A stretch of DNA of 39,552 bases, taken from Acidobacteriota bacterium (GTDB lineage: Bacteria > Acidobacteriota > Terriglobia > Terriglobales > Acidobacteriaceae). A program made the position numbers and the translations under genes. Positions 32,820-39,552 of this stretch are shown here, piece by piece. A model generated the notes under the pieces. That model searched no databases, was not told the origin of the DNA, and worked only from the letters and a program-made list of their open reading frames with translations. The stretch is taken from the NCBI GenBank assembly GCA_021828835.1, contig JAJZCY010000008.1, positions 1-39,552 of the forward strand, written 5' to 3'. Positions within the stretch are counted from its first letter, which is position 1, and each line of letters starts with the position of its first letter.

Positions 32820-33368
32820 CTAGATGCCGCCTCCAGCCTGGAGCTTTTCGCGGGTGAGCTCGTTCCAGGTCAGAAACTGTTCGGGCAGCGGCGGGCTGGC
32901 CACCTCCGGAGCCACACGCGCCAGCACGGCGCGGGGATCGATGGTCCCCTGGGCGTCGCGCAGTGCGCCCTTCACCCAGCCCACGGCCGCAACCTCCTCG
33001 CGGGCGGTGAAGGTTTGTTCCATGTAGAACCAGCGTGCATCCCAGCAGACCAGCCGCGATGTCAGTGTGAAGCGCGCAAACAGCGGCAGCGAGCGCCGGT
33101 AGGTGACCCACACGGCGCCCACCAGCGGCTGCCAGCGCGAGCGCAGGATGTGTTCGAGCAGGCCGGCGCGGGCCAGCAGGTGCATGCGCCCGTAGTCCAT
33201 CGCGCTCAGGTAGCGGGCGTTGTTCATGTGCAGATTCAAGTCGATGTCGTTGGGCCCGACGCGCATGCGCAGCACGTCCGCATCCAGCACGCCCATGCGG
33301 GGCAACGGCCGGAGATGCTGGCGGAGAGCCAGGGCGGGAATGCGCACGAAGCTGGTGAAGTACGACAC
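32820..33368 (-). CDS. Acyl-CoA thioesterase-like hotdog-fold protein (4HBT superfamily)
   Basis: The 182-residue protein starts at a GTG with GGAG six bases upstream, which is better than the GTG 19 codons earlier. The core motif VGPNDIDLNLHMNNARYLSAMDYGRMHLL (D.N.H.NN..Y...) is that of the hotdog 4HBT/THEM6-type thioesterases, with the catalytic Asp and the N.H.NN helix start. Later strands VTYRRSLPLFARFTLTSRLVCWDARWFYMEQTF continue the fold. It would hydrolyse an acyl-CoA or acyl-ACP thioester in the cytoplasm; chain length is unknown. It lies 105 bases downstream of lpxC on the same strand, so co-transcription with lipid A synthesis is possible. Confidence 0.85.
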   Translation of the reverse strand: MSYFTSFVRIPALALRQHLRPLPRMGVLDADVLRMRVGPNDIDLNLHMNNARYLSAMDYGRMHLLARAGLLEHILRSRWQPLVGAVWVTYRRSLPLFARFTLTSRLVCWDARWFYMEQTFTAREEVAAVGWVKGALRDAQGTIDPRAVLARVAPEVASPPLPEQFLTWNELTREKLQAGGGI

Positions 33369-33473
33369 GGCGCGCTCCGGCTCAAGTGTAACTGCTGCGA
33401 TGCAGCGCGCCCTGGAGAACCACACAGACGCTCGCGACGACAGCGCTCTGCGCGGTGCAGGACGAGATACCGG

Positions 33474-34412
33474 TTAGAGGCCCAGGTAGGCGGGCGTGTC
33501 GAGCGTCCGAGGGGTCAGGTCGGTATCTTCGCCGGTCTCTTCCGAGGAGCCAATGGCGACGTGGGCCAACTCCCAGCAGGAGCGGTCGCGGAGCAGACGC
33601 GAGACCAGCGCCGTGTGCATGGCGTGGCCTGCGCGCTCTGCCACCACTCGGCCCTCGATGCGGCGTCCGGCGAGCGCCAGGTCCCCGATAAGATCCAGCA
33701 CCTTGTGGCGGACGTATTCATCCGGGAAGCGCAGCGGCCCGTTCAAGGGACCCTCGGGTCCGAGGATAATGGCATTCTCCGGCCCGGCGCCGCGGATCAG
33801 GCCCATGTCGCGGAGACGCTGCTCATCAGCCTCGTAGCCGAAGGTGCGCGCCGGGGCGATGACACAGCCATAGGTCTCCGTGGCCAGATCGACGCAGGTT
33901 TCCTGCTGCCCGATCGGCGCGGGAAAGTCGATGCCGTAGCAGATGTTGTAACCGGTGCCGGGATAGACCCCGATGAACTTGTTGCCCTCGCGCACCTCCA
34001 CCGGCTTAAGGACGCGGATGACCTCGCGGCGGCGGCGCTGGGTTCGGATGCCCGCTTGGCGTACCGCTTCCACGTAGGGCAGTGCGCTCCCGTCGAGGAT
34101 CGGCAGTTCCAGGTTATCCAGCTCCACAATCACGTTGTCCAGGCCCAGCCCGATGAGAGCGGAAAGCAGGTGCTCGGTGGTGGAGATGAGCACGCCCTGC
34201 CGCATCAAACTGGTGGCGTAGCTGACCTTGGCTACGTTGCGCCCGGTGGCGGGAATCTCGAAGTTGTCCAGATCGGTACGGCGGAAGACGACTCCCGAGC
34301 CAGCCGGAGCAGGCAGCAGGCGCATGGTTACCGGCGCGCCTGAGTGCAGGCCCACGCCTGTGAACTCCAGCGGTGCGGCGATGGTTTGCTCATATTGAAC
34401 AGCTCGGCCCAA
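33474..34412 (-). CDS. lpxC: UDP-3-O-acyl-N-acetylglucosamine deacetylase LpxC
   Basis: This 312-residue enzyme performs the committed step of lipid A synthesis, showing a Gram-negative envelope. EFTGVGLHSGAPV begins the family sequence. The zinc and catalytic residues are present: TTEHLLSAL (E80, H81), HKVLDLIGDLAL (H236, D240) and AGHAMHTALV (H263). The only possible start giving a complete N-terminus is a TTG codon at 34412, with GGGAG eight bases upstream; no ATG or GTG is available before the conserved region. A rare start may keep expression low, as LpxC level is tightly controlled. It faces an M20 peptidase gene across a perfect palindrome. Confidence 0.97.
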   Translation of the reverse strand: MGRAVQYEQTIAAPLEFTGVGLHSGAPVTMRLLPAPAGSGVVFRRTDLDNFEIPATGRNVAKVSYATSLMRQGVLISTTEHLLSALIGLGLDNVIVELDNLELPILDGSALPYVEAVRQAGIRTQRRRREVIRVLKPVEVREGNKFIGVYPGTGYNICYGIDFPAPIGQQETCVDLATETYGCVIAPARTFGYEADEQRLRDMGLIRGAGPENAIILGPEGPLNGPLRFPDEYVRHKVLDLIGDLALAGRRIEGRVVAERAGHAMHTALVSRLLRDRSCWELAHVAIGSSEETGEDTDLTPRTLDTPAYLGL

Positions 34413-34472
34413 ACAATGTGCTCCCGGGAAAACGATCTCCCAACAGATTAGACGCGAAACTGAAAAGTCTTA

Positions 34473-34490
34473 TGTGGCAAATTTGCCACA
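34473..34490. promoter_or_regulatory. 18-bp perfect palindrome between lpxC and the M20 peptidase gene
   Basis: TGTGGCAAATTTGCCACA is a perfect palindrome 60 bases from the lpxC start and 68 bases from the peptidase start. Its position in a short divergent intergenic region suggests a regulator binding site for one or both genes. No known regulator consensus is recognised with certainty. Confidence 0.5.
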
Positions 34491-34558
34491 GCCTGAACAT
34501 GTTACGCGCGTAATCGGAAGATTCGAGGCAAGTCTAACGGGTTTACAATCATCGCATT

Positions 34559-35749
34559 ATGAGTGAGGCGGGCGGTGGAGGCATGAAAAAAGAACCGGCA
34601 GAGGCTCTGCCCATGCGGGCGTTGCTGGCGGGTGCGCGGCGCAAGGAGCGGGAGCTGATCCGCTTCACGCGGGAGCTGGTGGAGTGCGAGTCGCCCACGG
34701 ACGATAAAGCGGCGGTGGACCGCTGTGCGGCGCTGGCGGCAGAGCGGCTCACCGCCATCGGCGGAAAGGTTAAGCTCCATCGACAGAAGCAGTTCGGTAG
34801 CTTGCTCGAGGCGCGGGTGGGGCCCAAGCGGGCTGCGGGGGGACGCATTCTGCTCCTGGGGCATCTCGACACCGTATGGCCTCTCGGAACATTGAAGACC
34901 ATGCCTTGGCGCGAGCGCGAAGGGCGGCTCGCCGGGCCGGGCGTCTTCGATATGAAGGCCGGCGTGGCCATGGCGCTGACCGCGCTGGAACTGCTGCTGG
35001 AGACTGATCTGCTGAACCGGGAAGTCGTGGTGCTGCTGAACAGTGAAGAAGAGGTGGGCAGCCCGGTTTCCCGGCCGGTCACCGAGCGGGTGGCGCGGGA
35101 GTGTGCCGCAGTCTATGTCCTGGAGCCGGCGCAGGGGCTGGCCTGCAAGACCGCGCGCAAGGGCACCGGTGACTGGCGCATTGAGGTCAAGGGCGTGGCG
35201 GCCCATGCGGGCGTGGACTTCGAGAAGGGCGCCAGCGCGCTGCGCGAACTGGCCCGGGTGATCGAAACCGTGAGCGGCTGGACCGACCCGAAGCGCGGCC
35301 TCACCGTCAGCGTGGGCATCGCCGGCGGCGGATCGAAGAGTAACGTGATTCCCGCCGAGGCCTGGGCAGAGGTGGATGTGCGCATTGCCCGCCTCGCGGA
35401 TGGAGCGCGCATCGAACGCAAGTTTGCGGGCCTGAAGGCCGTCGACCGGCGCTGCTCGCTGAGCGTGAGCGGCGGCATCAACCGTCCGCCGATGGAGCGC
35501 AGCCGCGGAACGGTGGCGCTGTACCAGCGGGCGCGGGCGTTGGCCGCGGAGCTGGGCTTTGGGCTACGCGAGGCGGCAACCGGCGGCGGGTCGGATGGGA
35601 ACTTCACTGCGGCGCTGGGCATTCCCACCCTGGATGGGATGGGCGCGGTGGGCGAAGGTGCCCATGCGCGCCACGAGTCGGTGCTGGTGGAGCATCTGGC
35701 GCCGCGCACAGCCATGCTGGCGGGCATGATAACGGCGGCAAGCGTTTAG
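34559..35749 (+). CDS. M20 family metallopeptidase (carboxypeptidase G2-like)
   Basis: This 396-residue protein has the M20 zinc residues in order: GHLDTVWP (His and the neighbouring catalytic Asp), GPGVFDMKAGVAMAL (bridging Asp), NSEEEVGSPVS (catalytic and zinc Glu), and a C-terminal His (GEGAHARHESV). The inserted dimerisation domain (about residues 190-310, TGDWRIEVKGVAAHAGVDFEKGASAL) is of the carboxypeptidase G2/ArgE type. It probably removes a C-terminal glutamate or other amino acid from a small substrate in the cytoplasm; there is no signal peptide. The first ATG lacks a ribosome binding site; one eight codons later has GGAGG too close, so the start is uncertain by eight residues. Confidence 0.88.
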   Translation: MSEAGGGGMKKEPAEALPMRALLAGARRKERELIRFTRELVECESPTDDKAAVDRCAALAAERLTAIGGKVKLHRQKQFGSLLEARVGPKRAAGGRILLLGHLDTVWPLGTLKTMPWREREGRLAGPGVFDMKAGVAMALTALELLLETDLLNREVVVLLNSEEEVGSPVSRPVTERVARECAAVYVLEPAQGLACKTARKGTGDWRIEVKGVAAHAGVDFEKGASALRELARVIETVSGWTDPKRGLTVSVGIAGGGSKSNVIPAEAWAEVDVRIARLADGARIERKFAGLKAVDRRCSLSVSGGINRPPMERSRGTVALYQRARALAAELGFGLREAATGGGSDGNFTAALGIPTLDGMGAVGEGAHARHESVLVEHLAPRTAMLAGMITAASV

Positions 35750-35805
35750 ATATTGGACGTTCGCCGGCTGATAGACTTCGGCATGAACACGGACGGGAGA
35801 ACCAG

Positions 35806-36600
35806 ATGACAGGCAAAACTGTATTCCTGCTGTTGCTGGCGGCGAGCGTGGCCGCTGCGCAGACGGCCACCCAACCGGCCACGCACACAGCTACGCAGAG
35901 CACGCACAAAGCTGCGGTGCATCACGCGAGCGCGCGGGCGGGCAAGCTGCCTCCGGGAATTCCGGTGGTGCATGGGGTGATCCACACCGCGTTTTCCCTG
36001 CGCTACCAGGACTACAAGATCGGCACCGGGCCGCTGGCCGAACCGAACAAGCTTTATCGCGTGCAGTACACCGGATATCTGGCGGCGACCGGGCAGAAGT
36101 TCGACTCGTCGTACGATCACCGCGCGCCGGTGTTCAAGGACGGCAAGCCGGTGATGGGTCCGGACGGCAAGCCGGAGCTGGGCGAGGCCGAGCCGCTGGT
36201 CTTCCCGCAGGGCTATGGGCGGCTGATTCCGGGCTTCGACGAGGGCTTTACAGGGATGCGCGTGGGTGGCAAGCGGCGCATCTTCGTTCCCTGGCAGCTT
36301 GGCTACGGAACCCGCGCCATTCCCGCGCGAGGCGATCATCCCGGCATTCCCGCCAAATCGGACCTGATCTTCGACGTGGAGCTGGTGAGCGTAACCGATA
36401 TGCCCACGATGCCGCCGCATCCGCTGCCGGCGCCGCCGCACCCAGGCATCACGCCGGGCCGGCCCTTTGCGCCGCCGCCGCATCCCAATGGCGCATCGCA
36501 AACGCCGGGCGCTGCTTCCGGCGCCGCGGGCGCCGAGCAGAAACCGGCGGCAGCCGGCGACAAGGGTACTTCGGGCGACGTGAAGAAGCCGCCCCAATAG
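35806..36600 (+). CDS. Secreted FKBP-type peptidyl-prolyl cis-trans isomerase
   Basis: This 264-residue protein has GGGAG six bases before the ATG. Residues 1-19 form a signal peptide (MTGKTVFLLLLAASVAAAQ). A His/Ala/Thr-rich linker leads to the FKBP domain (residues about 68-200): YRVQYTGYLAATGQKFDSSYDHRAPV, FPQGYGRLIPGFDEGFTGMRVGGKRRIFVPWQLGYGTRA and LIFDVELVSV, with the proline-isomerase pocket residues (Y, F, D, I, W, Y, F) mostly present. A Pro/His/Gly-rich tail follows. There is a small insert (KDGKPVMGPDGKPELGEAEP). It is a periplasmic folding helper. It follows the peptidase gene by 56 bases on the same strand and may be co-transcribed. Confidence 0.92.
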   Translation: MTGKTVFLLLLAASVAAAQTATQPATHTATQSTHKAAVHHASARAGKLPPGIPVVHGVIHTAFSLRYQDYKIGTGPLAEPNKLYRVQYTGYLAATGQKFDSSYDHRAPVFKDGKPVMGPDGKPELGEAEPLVFPQGYGRLIPGFDEGFTGMRVGGKRRIFVPWQLGYGTRAIPARGDHPGIPAKSDLIFDVELVSVTDMPTMPPHPLPAPPHPGITPGRPFAPPPHPNGASQTPGAASGAAGAEQKPAAAGDKGTSGDVKKPPQ

Positions 36601-36607
36601 CAATCCG

Positions 36608-37393
36608 TCAGGCTGGAAGGGGCAGCTCCGGCGTGGCCGCCAGGAGCTGCTGCGTGTACGGCTGGCGCGGATGGGCACAGAGCGCTTCCGCCTCGCCGCT
36701 TTCCACCAGCCTGCCTCGTTCCATCACCGCGATGCGCGTGCTCAGGTAGCGCACCAGCGGCATGGAGTGCGAGATGAACAGATAGGTCAGGCGATGCTCG
36801 CGCTGGAGCGAGCGCAGCAGGTTCACGATCTGCGCGCCCACGCTGACGTCCAGCGCGGAGACCGGCTCGTCGAGGATGAGCAGTTGCGGGCGCAGCGCCA
36901 GGGCGCGGGCGATGTTGATGCGCTGCCGCTGGCCTCCGCTGAACTCGTGCGGATGGCGGCCGAGCGCGGACTCGTCGAGCCCGACCTGGCGGAGAAGTTC
37001 GACAGCCTTGGCGCGGAAGGCCGGACGTTTCGCGATCCCGTGAATCGCCAGCGGCTCGGTGACGATGTCCAGCACCTTCATGCGCGGATTGAGCGCGGCG
37101 TAGGGATCCTGAAACACGGGCTGCATCTGGCGGCGCAGCCGGCGCAGCTCGGAGCGCGAGGCGCGCGCGATGTCCAGGCCATCCACACGCACGCTGCCGC
37201 GGCTGGGAGCCACCAAACCCAGAATCATGCGCGCGACGGTGGTCTTGCCGGAGCCGGATTCGCCGACCAGGCCCAATGTCTCGCCGGGCTCGATGGTCAG
37301 CGAGACATCTTCGACGACGGTGTGCTCCTCGGTGCGCAGTCCCGCGCGGCGCGGATAGGTCTTCCAGACGGCATCGACTTCCACCAAGGCCAT
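36608..37393 (-). CDS. ABC transporter ATP-binding protein, OppF/DppF-like
   Basis: This 261-residue ATPase has Walker A GESGSGKTT (residues 44-52), Q-loop QPVFQDPYAALNPRM, signature SGGQRQR (152-158), Walker B LLILDEPVSALD (catalytic Glu176) and switch His ISHS (His209). The QDPYAALNPRM motif and the C-terminal CAHPRQPYTQQLLAATPELP (a P.HPYT..L..A.P block) are specific to peptide/nickel-type importer subunits. The partner permeases, second ATPase and binding protein are not next to it; it stands alone, convergent with the FKBP gene. It may serve an importer encoded elsewhere or be a remnant. Confidence 0.92.
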   Translation of the reverse strand: MALVEVDAVWKTYPRRAGLRTEEHTVVEDVSLTIEPGETLGLVGESGSGKTTVARMILGLVAPSRGSVRVDGLDIARASRSELRRLRRQMQPVFQDPYAALNPRMKVLDIVTEPLAIHGIAKRPAFRAKAVELLRQVGLDESALGRHPHEFSGGQRQRINIARALALRPQLLILDEPVSALDVSVGAQIVNLLRSLQREHRLTYLFISHSMPLVRYLSTRIAVMERGRLVESGEAEALCAHPRQPYTQQLLAATPELPLPA

Positions 37394-37491
37394 GAGCCGA
37401 TTCTAGTGCAACCTGCGCAACCATCTGCTCGCACCGGCGCGCATCCAAGCGGAGAGGTTTGCGGTCGACCGCCATTGCTGGAGCCGGTGCA

Positions 37492-38796
37492 ATGCAGAAG
37501 AGGACAAGGGAACGGGCGCGGAGCCAAGGATGCAGCGCATGGGCGGCGCTGGGCGTGGGCGCCCTGGCGGTCTATGGCGCGAAAGTGCTGATCAACCTGT
37601 TTGGTCCGCAGCCGGAGTTTGCCATGGAAGCTCCTGGCGTGGCGCTGGACTCGGAGGAGTTCATCCAGTTTCTGAGCGTGGTGACGGATGGAACGCGCCG
37701 ACGCTCGCGGTTGCAGCGGCTGAAGAACGGTGAGGAGTTCTATCCCGAGGAACTGCGCGCGATTGAGTCGGCGCGGCGTGCGGTGAACCTGGAGTACTAC
37801 GAGTTTTCGCCCGGCGAGGTGAGCGGGCGCATGCTGAAGGCGCTGGCCGAACGAGCGCGCGCCGGCGTGGAGGTGCGGCTGATAGTGGACCGCGTGGGCA
37901 GCGCGCAGACCCCCGATTGTTACTTCGATGAACTGCGCGCGGCGGGTGGGCAGATGCGCTGGTATCACCCGCTGCGGTGGAACACCTGGCCGGAGCTGAA
38001 CCAACGCACCCATCGCAAGCTGCTGGTGGTGGACGGAGAGACCGGATTCCTCGGCGGCGCGGGCATCGCGGACCACTGGCTGCACGCTACGCCGAAAGGC
38101 CCGCGCTGGCGCGACACCGTGTTTCGCGTGGAAGGCGAGGGCGTGGCCGGGCTGATCTCGACTTTCGCGGAGAACTGGCTGGAGGCCTCGGGCGAAATCC
38201 TCTCCGGTCCGAAACAGTTCGGCTTTCGCGCGATGGCGGAGGGCGCGCCCGCATTCGTGGTGACCAGCACGCCGCGCGGCGGCGGCACGCAGGCGCGCAT
38301 TCTGTTTCAGGCGCTGATTCGGAGCGCGCGCAGGTCGATCCGCATCACCACGCCCTATTTTCTTCCCGATCGCAGCGCGCGGCGGGCGCTGATCGCGGCG
38401 GCCCGGCGGCGGGATGTGCAGGTGCAGATTCTGACTGCCGGGCCGCACATCGATCATCCCTTCGTGCATACCATCAGCCGCCAGGCCACGCGCGAGCTGA
38501 TCCACGCGGGCGCGGAGGTTTACGACTACCTGCCGTCGATGATCCACGCCAAGCTGATGACGGTGGATGAGCAGTGGTGCGTGGTGGGCTCGACGAATTT
38601 CGACCACCGCTCGTTTGCGCTGAACGATGAGGTCAATATGGCGGTGCTGGATCGCGAGCTGGCGGGAGTGATCGAGAGCGACTTCGCCGAGGACCTGAAG
38701 GAGAGCCGGCGGCTGACAGAGGCCATGCTCGGCCATCGCAGCCCGCTCGCCGCCGCGGAGTGGGTGGTGGAGCACGCCATCCGCTTCGAAACGTGA
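37492..38796 (+). CDS. Phospholipase D-superfamily protein, cardiolipin-synthase-like
   Basis: The 434-residue protein starts at the ATG with GGAG eight bases upstream (a TTG 11 codons earlier has its site too close). One N-terminal membrane helix (AWAALGVGALAVYGAKVLINLF) anchors it. Two HKD motifs are intact: THRKLLVVDG (H174, K176, D181) and MIHAKLMTVDEQWCVVGSTNFDHRS (H352, K354, D359), the second followed by the GSTN.D.RS signature of cardiolipin synthases. LEYYEFSPGEVSGRMLKAL is the typical start of the first PLD domain. It likely joins phosphatidyl groups to make cardiolipin at the inner membrane; a different phospholipase D role is possible because the usual two N-terminal helices are reduced to one. 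Confidence 0.9.
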   Translation: MQKRTRERARSQGCSAWAALGVGALAVYGAKVLINLFGPQPEFAMEAPGVALDSEEFIQFLSVVTDGTRRRSRLQRLKNGEEFYPEELRAIESARRAVNLEYYEFSPGEVSGRMLKALAERARAGVEVRLIVDRVGSAQTPDCYFDELRAAGGQMRWYHPLRWNTWPELNQRTHRKLLVVDGETGFLGGAGIADHWLHATPKGPRWRDTVFRVEGEGVAGLISTFAENWLEASGEILSGPKQFGFRAMAEGAPAFVVTSTPRGGGTQARILFQALIRSARRSIRITTPYFLPDRSARRALIAAARRRDVQVQILTAGPHIDHPFVHTISRQATRELIHAGAEVYDYLPSMIHAKLMTVDEQWCVVGSTNFDHRSFALNDEVNMAVLDRELAGVIESDFAEDLKESRRLTEAMLGHRSPLAAAEWVVEHAIRFET

Positions 38797-38799
38797 AGA

Positions 38800-38831
38800 A
38801 CAGGGAACAGGGAACAGAGATCAGAGATCAG
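38800..38831. repeat. Short tandem repeats at a gene junction
   Basis: After the PLD stop codon, AACAGGG-type units (GGGAACA at 38803 and 38810) are followed by AGAGATC units (near 38816 and 38823). The stop codon of the opposite-strand zinc-finger-like gene lies inside the second repeat. Such strings are seen as dispersed junction sequences in Terriglobia genomes. Confidence 0.6.
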
Positions 38832-39207
38832 GGGGCGCGAGCTTGGCCCTGAGCGCCTCGGCGAGGTTGTATTCGGGGTCGAGGTCGTTCTCGCGAGCGT
38901 CGCTGGCGGACATGCGCCAACTGGCCAGGGTGGTCTGGAGTCCCTGGAGCATGACGGCGGCGCGGCCGGAGGAGATGCGGTTTTCGGCCAGCGCGTGGAC
39001 GATCCGGTTAGCCATGCAGGCCACGCTGCTTTCGTCGGCGAGCGGCTCGAACTCGAGGGTCTCCTCGACGGGCCGGGGTTTCGCGGAGGTGCGGCGGGGT
39101 GCAGTTTGTGGGCCGTGGTAGTAGCAGTAGGCGCTGCCGCGCATGGCGGGCGACTTGCAGATACGGCCGGTGGGCATGAGGTGGCGACAGGTTTTGGCGG
39201 CGGACAT
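38821..39207 (-). CDS. Small zinc-finger-like protein, uncharacterised
   Basis: This 128-residue protein has AAAGGA about nine bases before its ATG. The N-terminus has a Cys/His pattern, CRHLMPTGRICKSPAMRGSAYCYYHG (C-x9-C-x10-C-x2-H), resembling the short zinc motifs C...T..G..C...A...G..C..H found in phage- and plasmid-borne proteins. Residues about 60-110 are helical (MANRIVHALAENRISSGRAAVMLQGLQTTLASWRM), suggesting dimerisation. I do not know the function; many copies of this family seem to exist in Acidobacteriota genomes, from memory. A poly-C hairpin lies in its leader and its stop codon lies in a short tandem repeat. Confidence 0.75.
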   Translation of the reverse strand: MSAAKTCRHLMPTGRICKSPAMRGSAYCYYHGPQTAPRRTSAKPRPVEETLEFEPLADESSVACMANRIVHALAENRISSGRAAVMLQGLQTTLASWRMSASDARENDLDPEYNLAEALRAKLAPPDL

Positions 39208-39229
39208 CGGATTTCGTCCTTTCAGCAGA

Positions 39230-39267
39230 GGCAGCCCCCCCCCCGCCCCCCCCACCGGGGGGCTGCC
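39230..39267. repeat. Poly-C tract within an 11-bp inverted repeat
   Basis: GGCAGCCCCCC (39230-39240) and GGGGGGCTGCC (39257-39267) are perfect complements enclosing C-rich DNA. The tract reads C10, G, C8. It is located 23-60 bases upstream of the zinc-finger-like gene start, on its leader side, so it may fold in the mRNA or vary in length by slippage. Assembly error in a homopolymer is also possible. Confidence 0.7.
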
Positions 39268-39552
39268 CAAAGTCCCAAAGTCTCTTGTTTTCCGTGAGAT
39301 GGGCGGTGGACTTCCGCGCCAAGTCTATTGTTCGGAAGACTTTAAGATCGGACGGTCCTGCGAAGGGTCGGCCGGGGCCGGGCGGATGCAATGCGCAGCT
39401 CTGCCGGAGCCTGGATTGCGCGATCAGGATAGAGCGACTGGGGGAAATTCCTCGCAACGGGGAGGCGCGGGGAAGGCGCTGAATTTGCGGAGGATAGGTG
39501 GGGATGTGTGGAGGGAGGGGTTGACGGACGGGGTGGGGGGAAGTTTGGCTGG
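39268..39552. other. Right-end intergenic region
   Basis: This stretch is G-rich toward the right edge and carries no convincing gene. Frames open on both strands lack ribosome binding sites and domain features. It probably includes the promoter of the leftward zinc-finger-like gene; no clear consensus elements are seen. Confidence 0.4.

Noticed and set aside
37297-38775. A 492-residue minus-strand open frame
   Set aside because: It overlaps the PLD gene with both HKD motifs on the plus strand; the shadow is His/Arg-rich with no domain.
39285-39482. A 65-residue plus-strand open frame at the right end
   Set aside because: It starts at TTG without a ribosome binding site and has no recognisable features.

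Overview
The window is GC-rich, densely coded bacterial DNA, most likely from an Acidobacteriota genome of the Terriglobia type. Signs for this are a very large Oar-type TonB-dependent receptor with a carboxypeptidase-regulatory-like N-terminus, a secreted sedolisin (S53) peptidase, an S-layer-style beta-propeller fused to a phosphoesterase, a futalosine-pathway menaquinone gene (mqnC), lpxC (so an outer membrane with lipid A), and several small proteins of a kind typical of this phylum. This assignment comes from protein style and is not a database match. I saw no tRNA, rRNA, CRISPR array, transposase, integrase or phage gene. The window reads as chromosomal core and near-core DNA with short, mostly single-gene or two-gene transcription units.

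Left part (1-5130): the 3' end of a sulfide:quinone-oxidoreductase-like flavoprotein with a 50-residue companion protein, a roughly 600-base gap with a good sigma70-like promoter at its end, then the 1165-residue TonB receptor closed by a strong intrinsic terminator.

5264-12317: a PfkB sugar kinase and a divergent-type cyclopropane-fatty-acid-synthase-like enzyme on the minus strand; facing away from them, two translationally coupled small EamA/SMR-type membrane proteins that run tail-to-tail into a full-length EamA permease; a DUF2892 protein; two convergent 206-residue DedA/VTT membrane proteins that share stop-codon bases; and a glycine-zipper lipoprotein with a strong terminator. This stretch is rich in membrane and lipid functions.

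12361-20345: a GAF-GGDEF diguanylate cyclase, moaA (molybdopterin), a two-helix membrane protein, a secreted YncE-like propeller, a zinc-ribbon protein divergent from a small basic protein, a cluster of GTAAGAC/GTCTTAC inverted repeats, an acyltransferase-3 membrane protein, a periplasmic TonB-C-domain protein and a TrmJ-like RNA methyltransferase.

20562-31468: the propeller-phosphoesterase fusion, a DUF427 protein, a secreted cysteine-containing protein, an uncharacterised 147-residue protein, the S53 peptidase with a bidirectional terminator shared with mqnC, a GH51 arabinofuranosidase followed by a fructokinase-like PfkB kinase (carbohydrate use), and a SAM-dependent methyltransferase.

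31514-39552: a TauE/SafE-DUF1634 pair, an acyl-CoA-thioesterase-like protein, lpxC (TTG start) divergent from an M20 peptidase across an 18-bp perfect palindrome, a secreted FKBP prolyl isomerase, an orphan OppF/DppF-type ABC ATPase, a cardiolipin-synthase-like phospholipase D protein, and a small zinc-finger-like protein preceded by a poly-C hairpin.

I did not find an unmistakable new defence or mobile system. The best candidates for new biology are the coupled small-EamA pair beside the lipid-modifying enzyme, the palindromic operator candidates, the repeat cluster, and several conserved-looking small proteins of unknown function.
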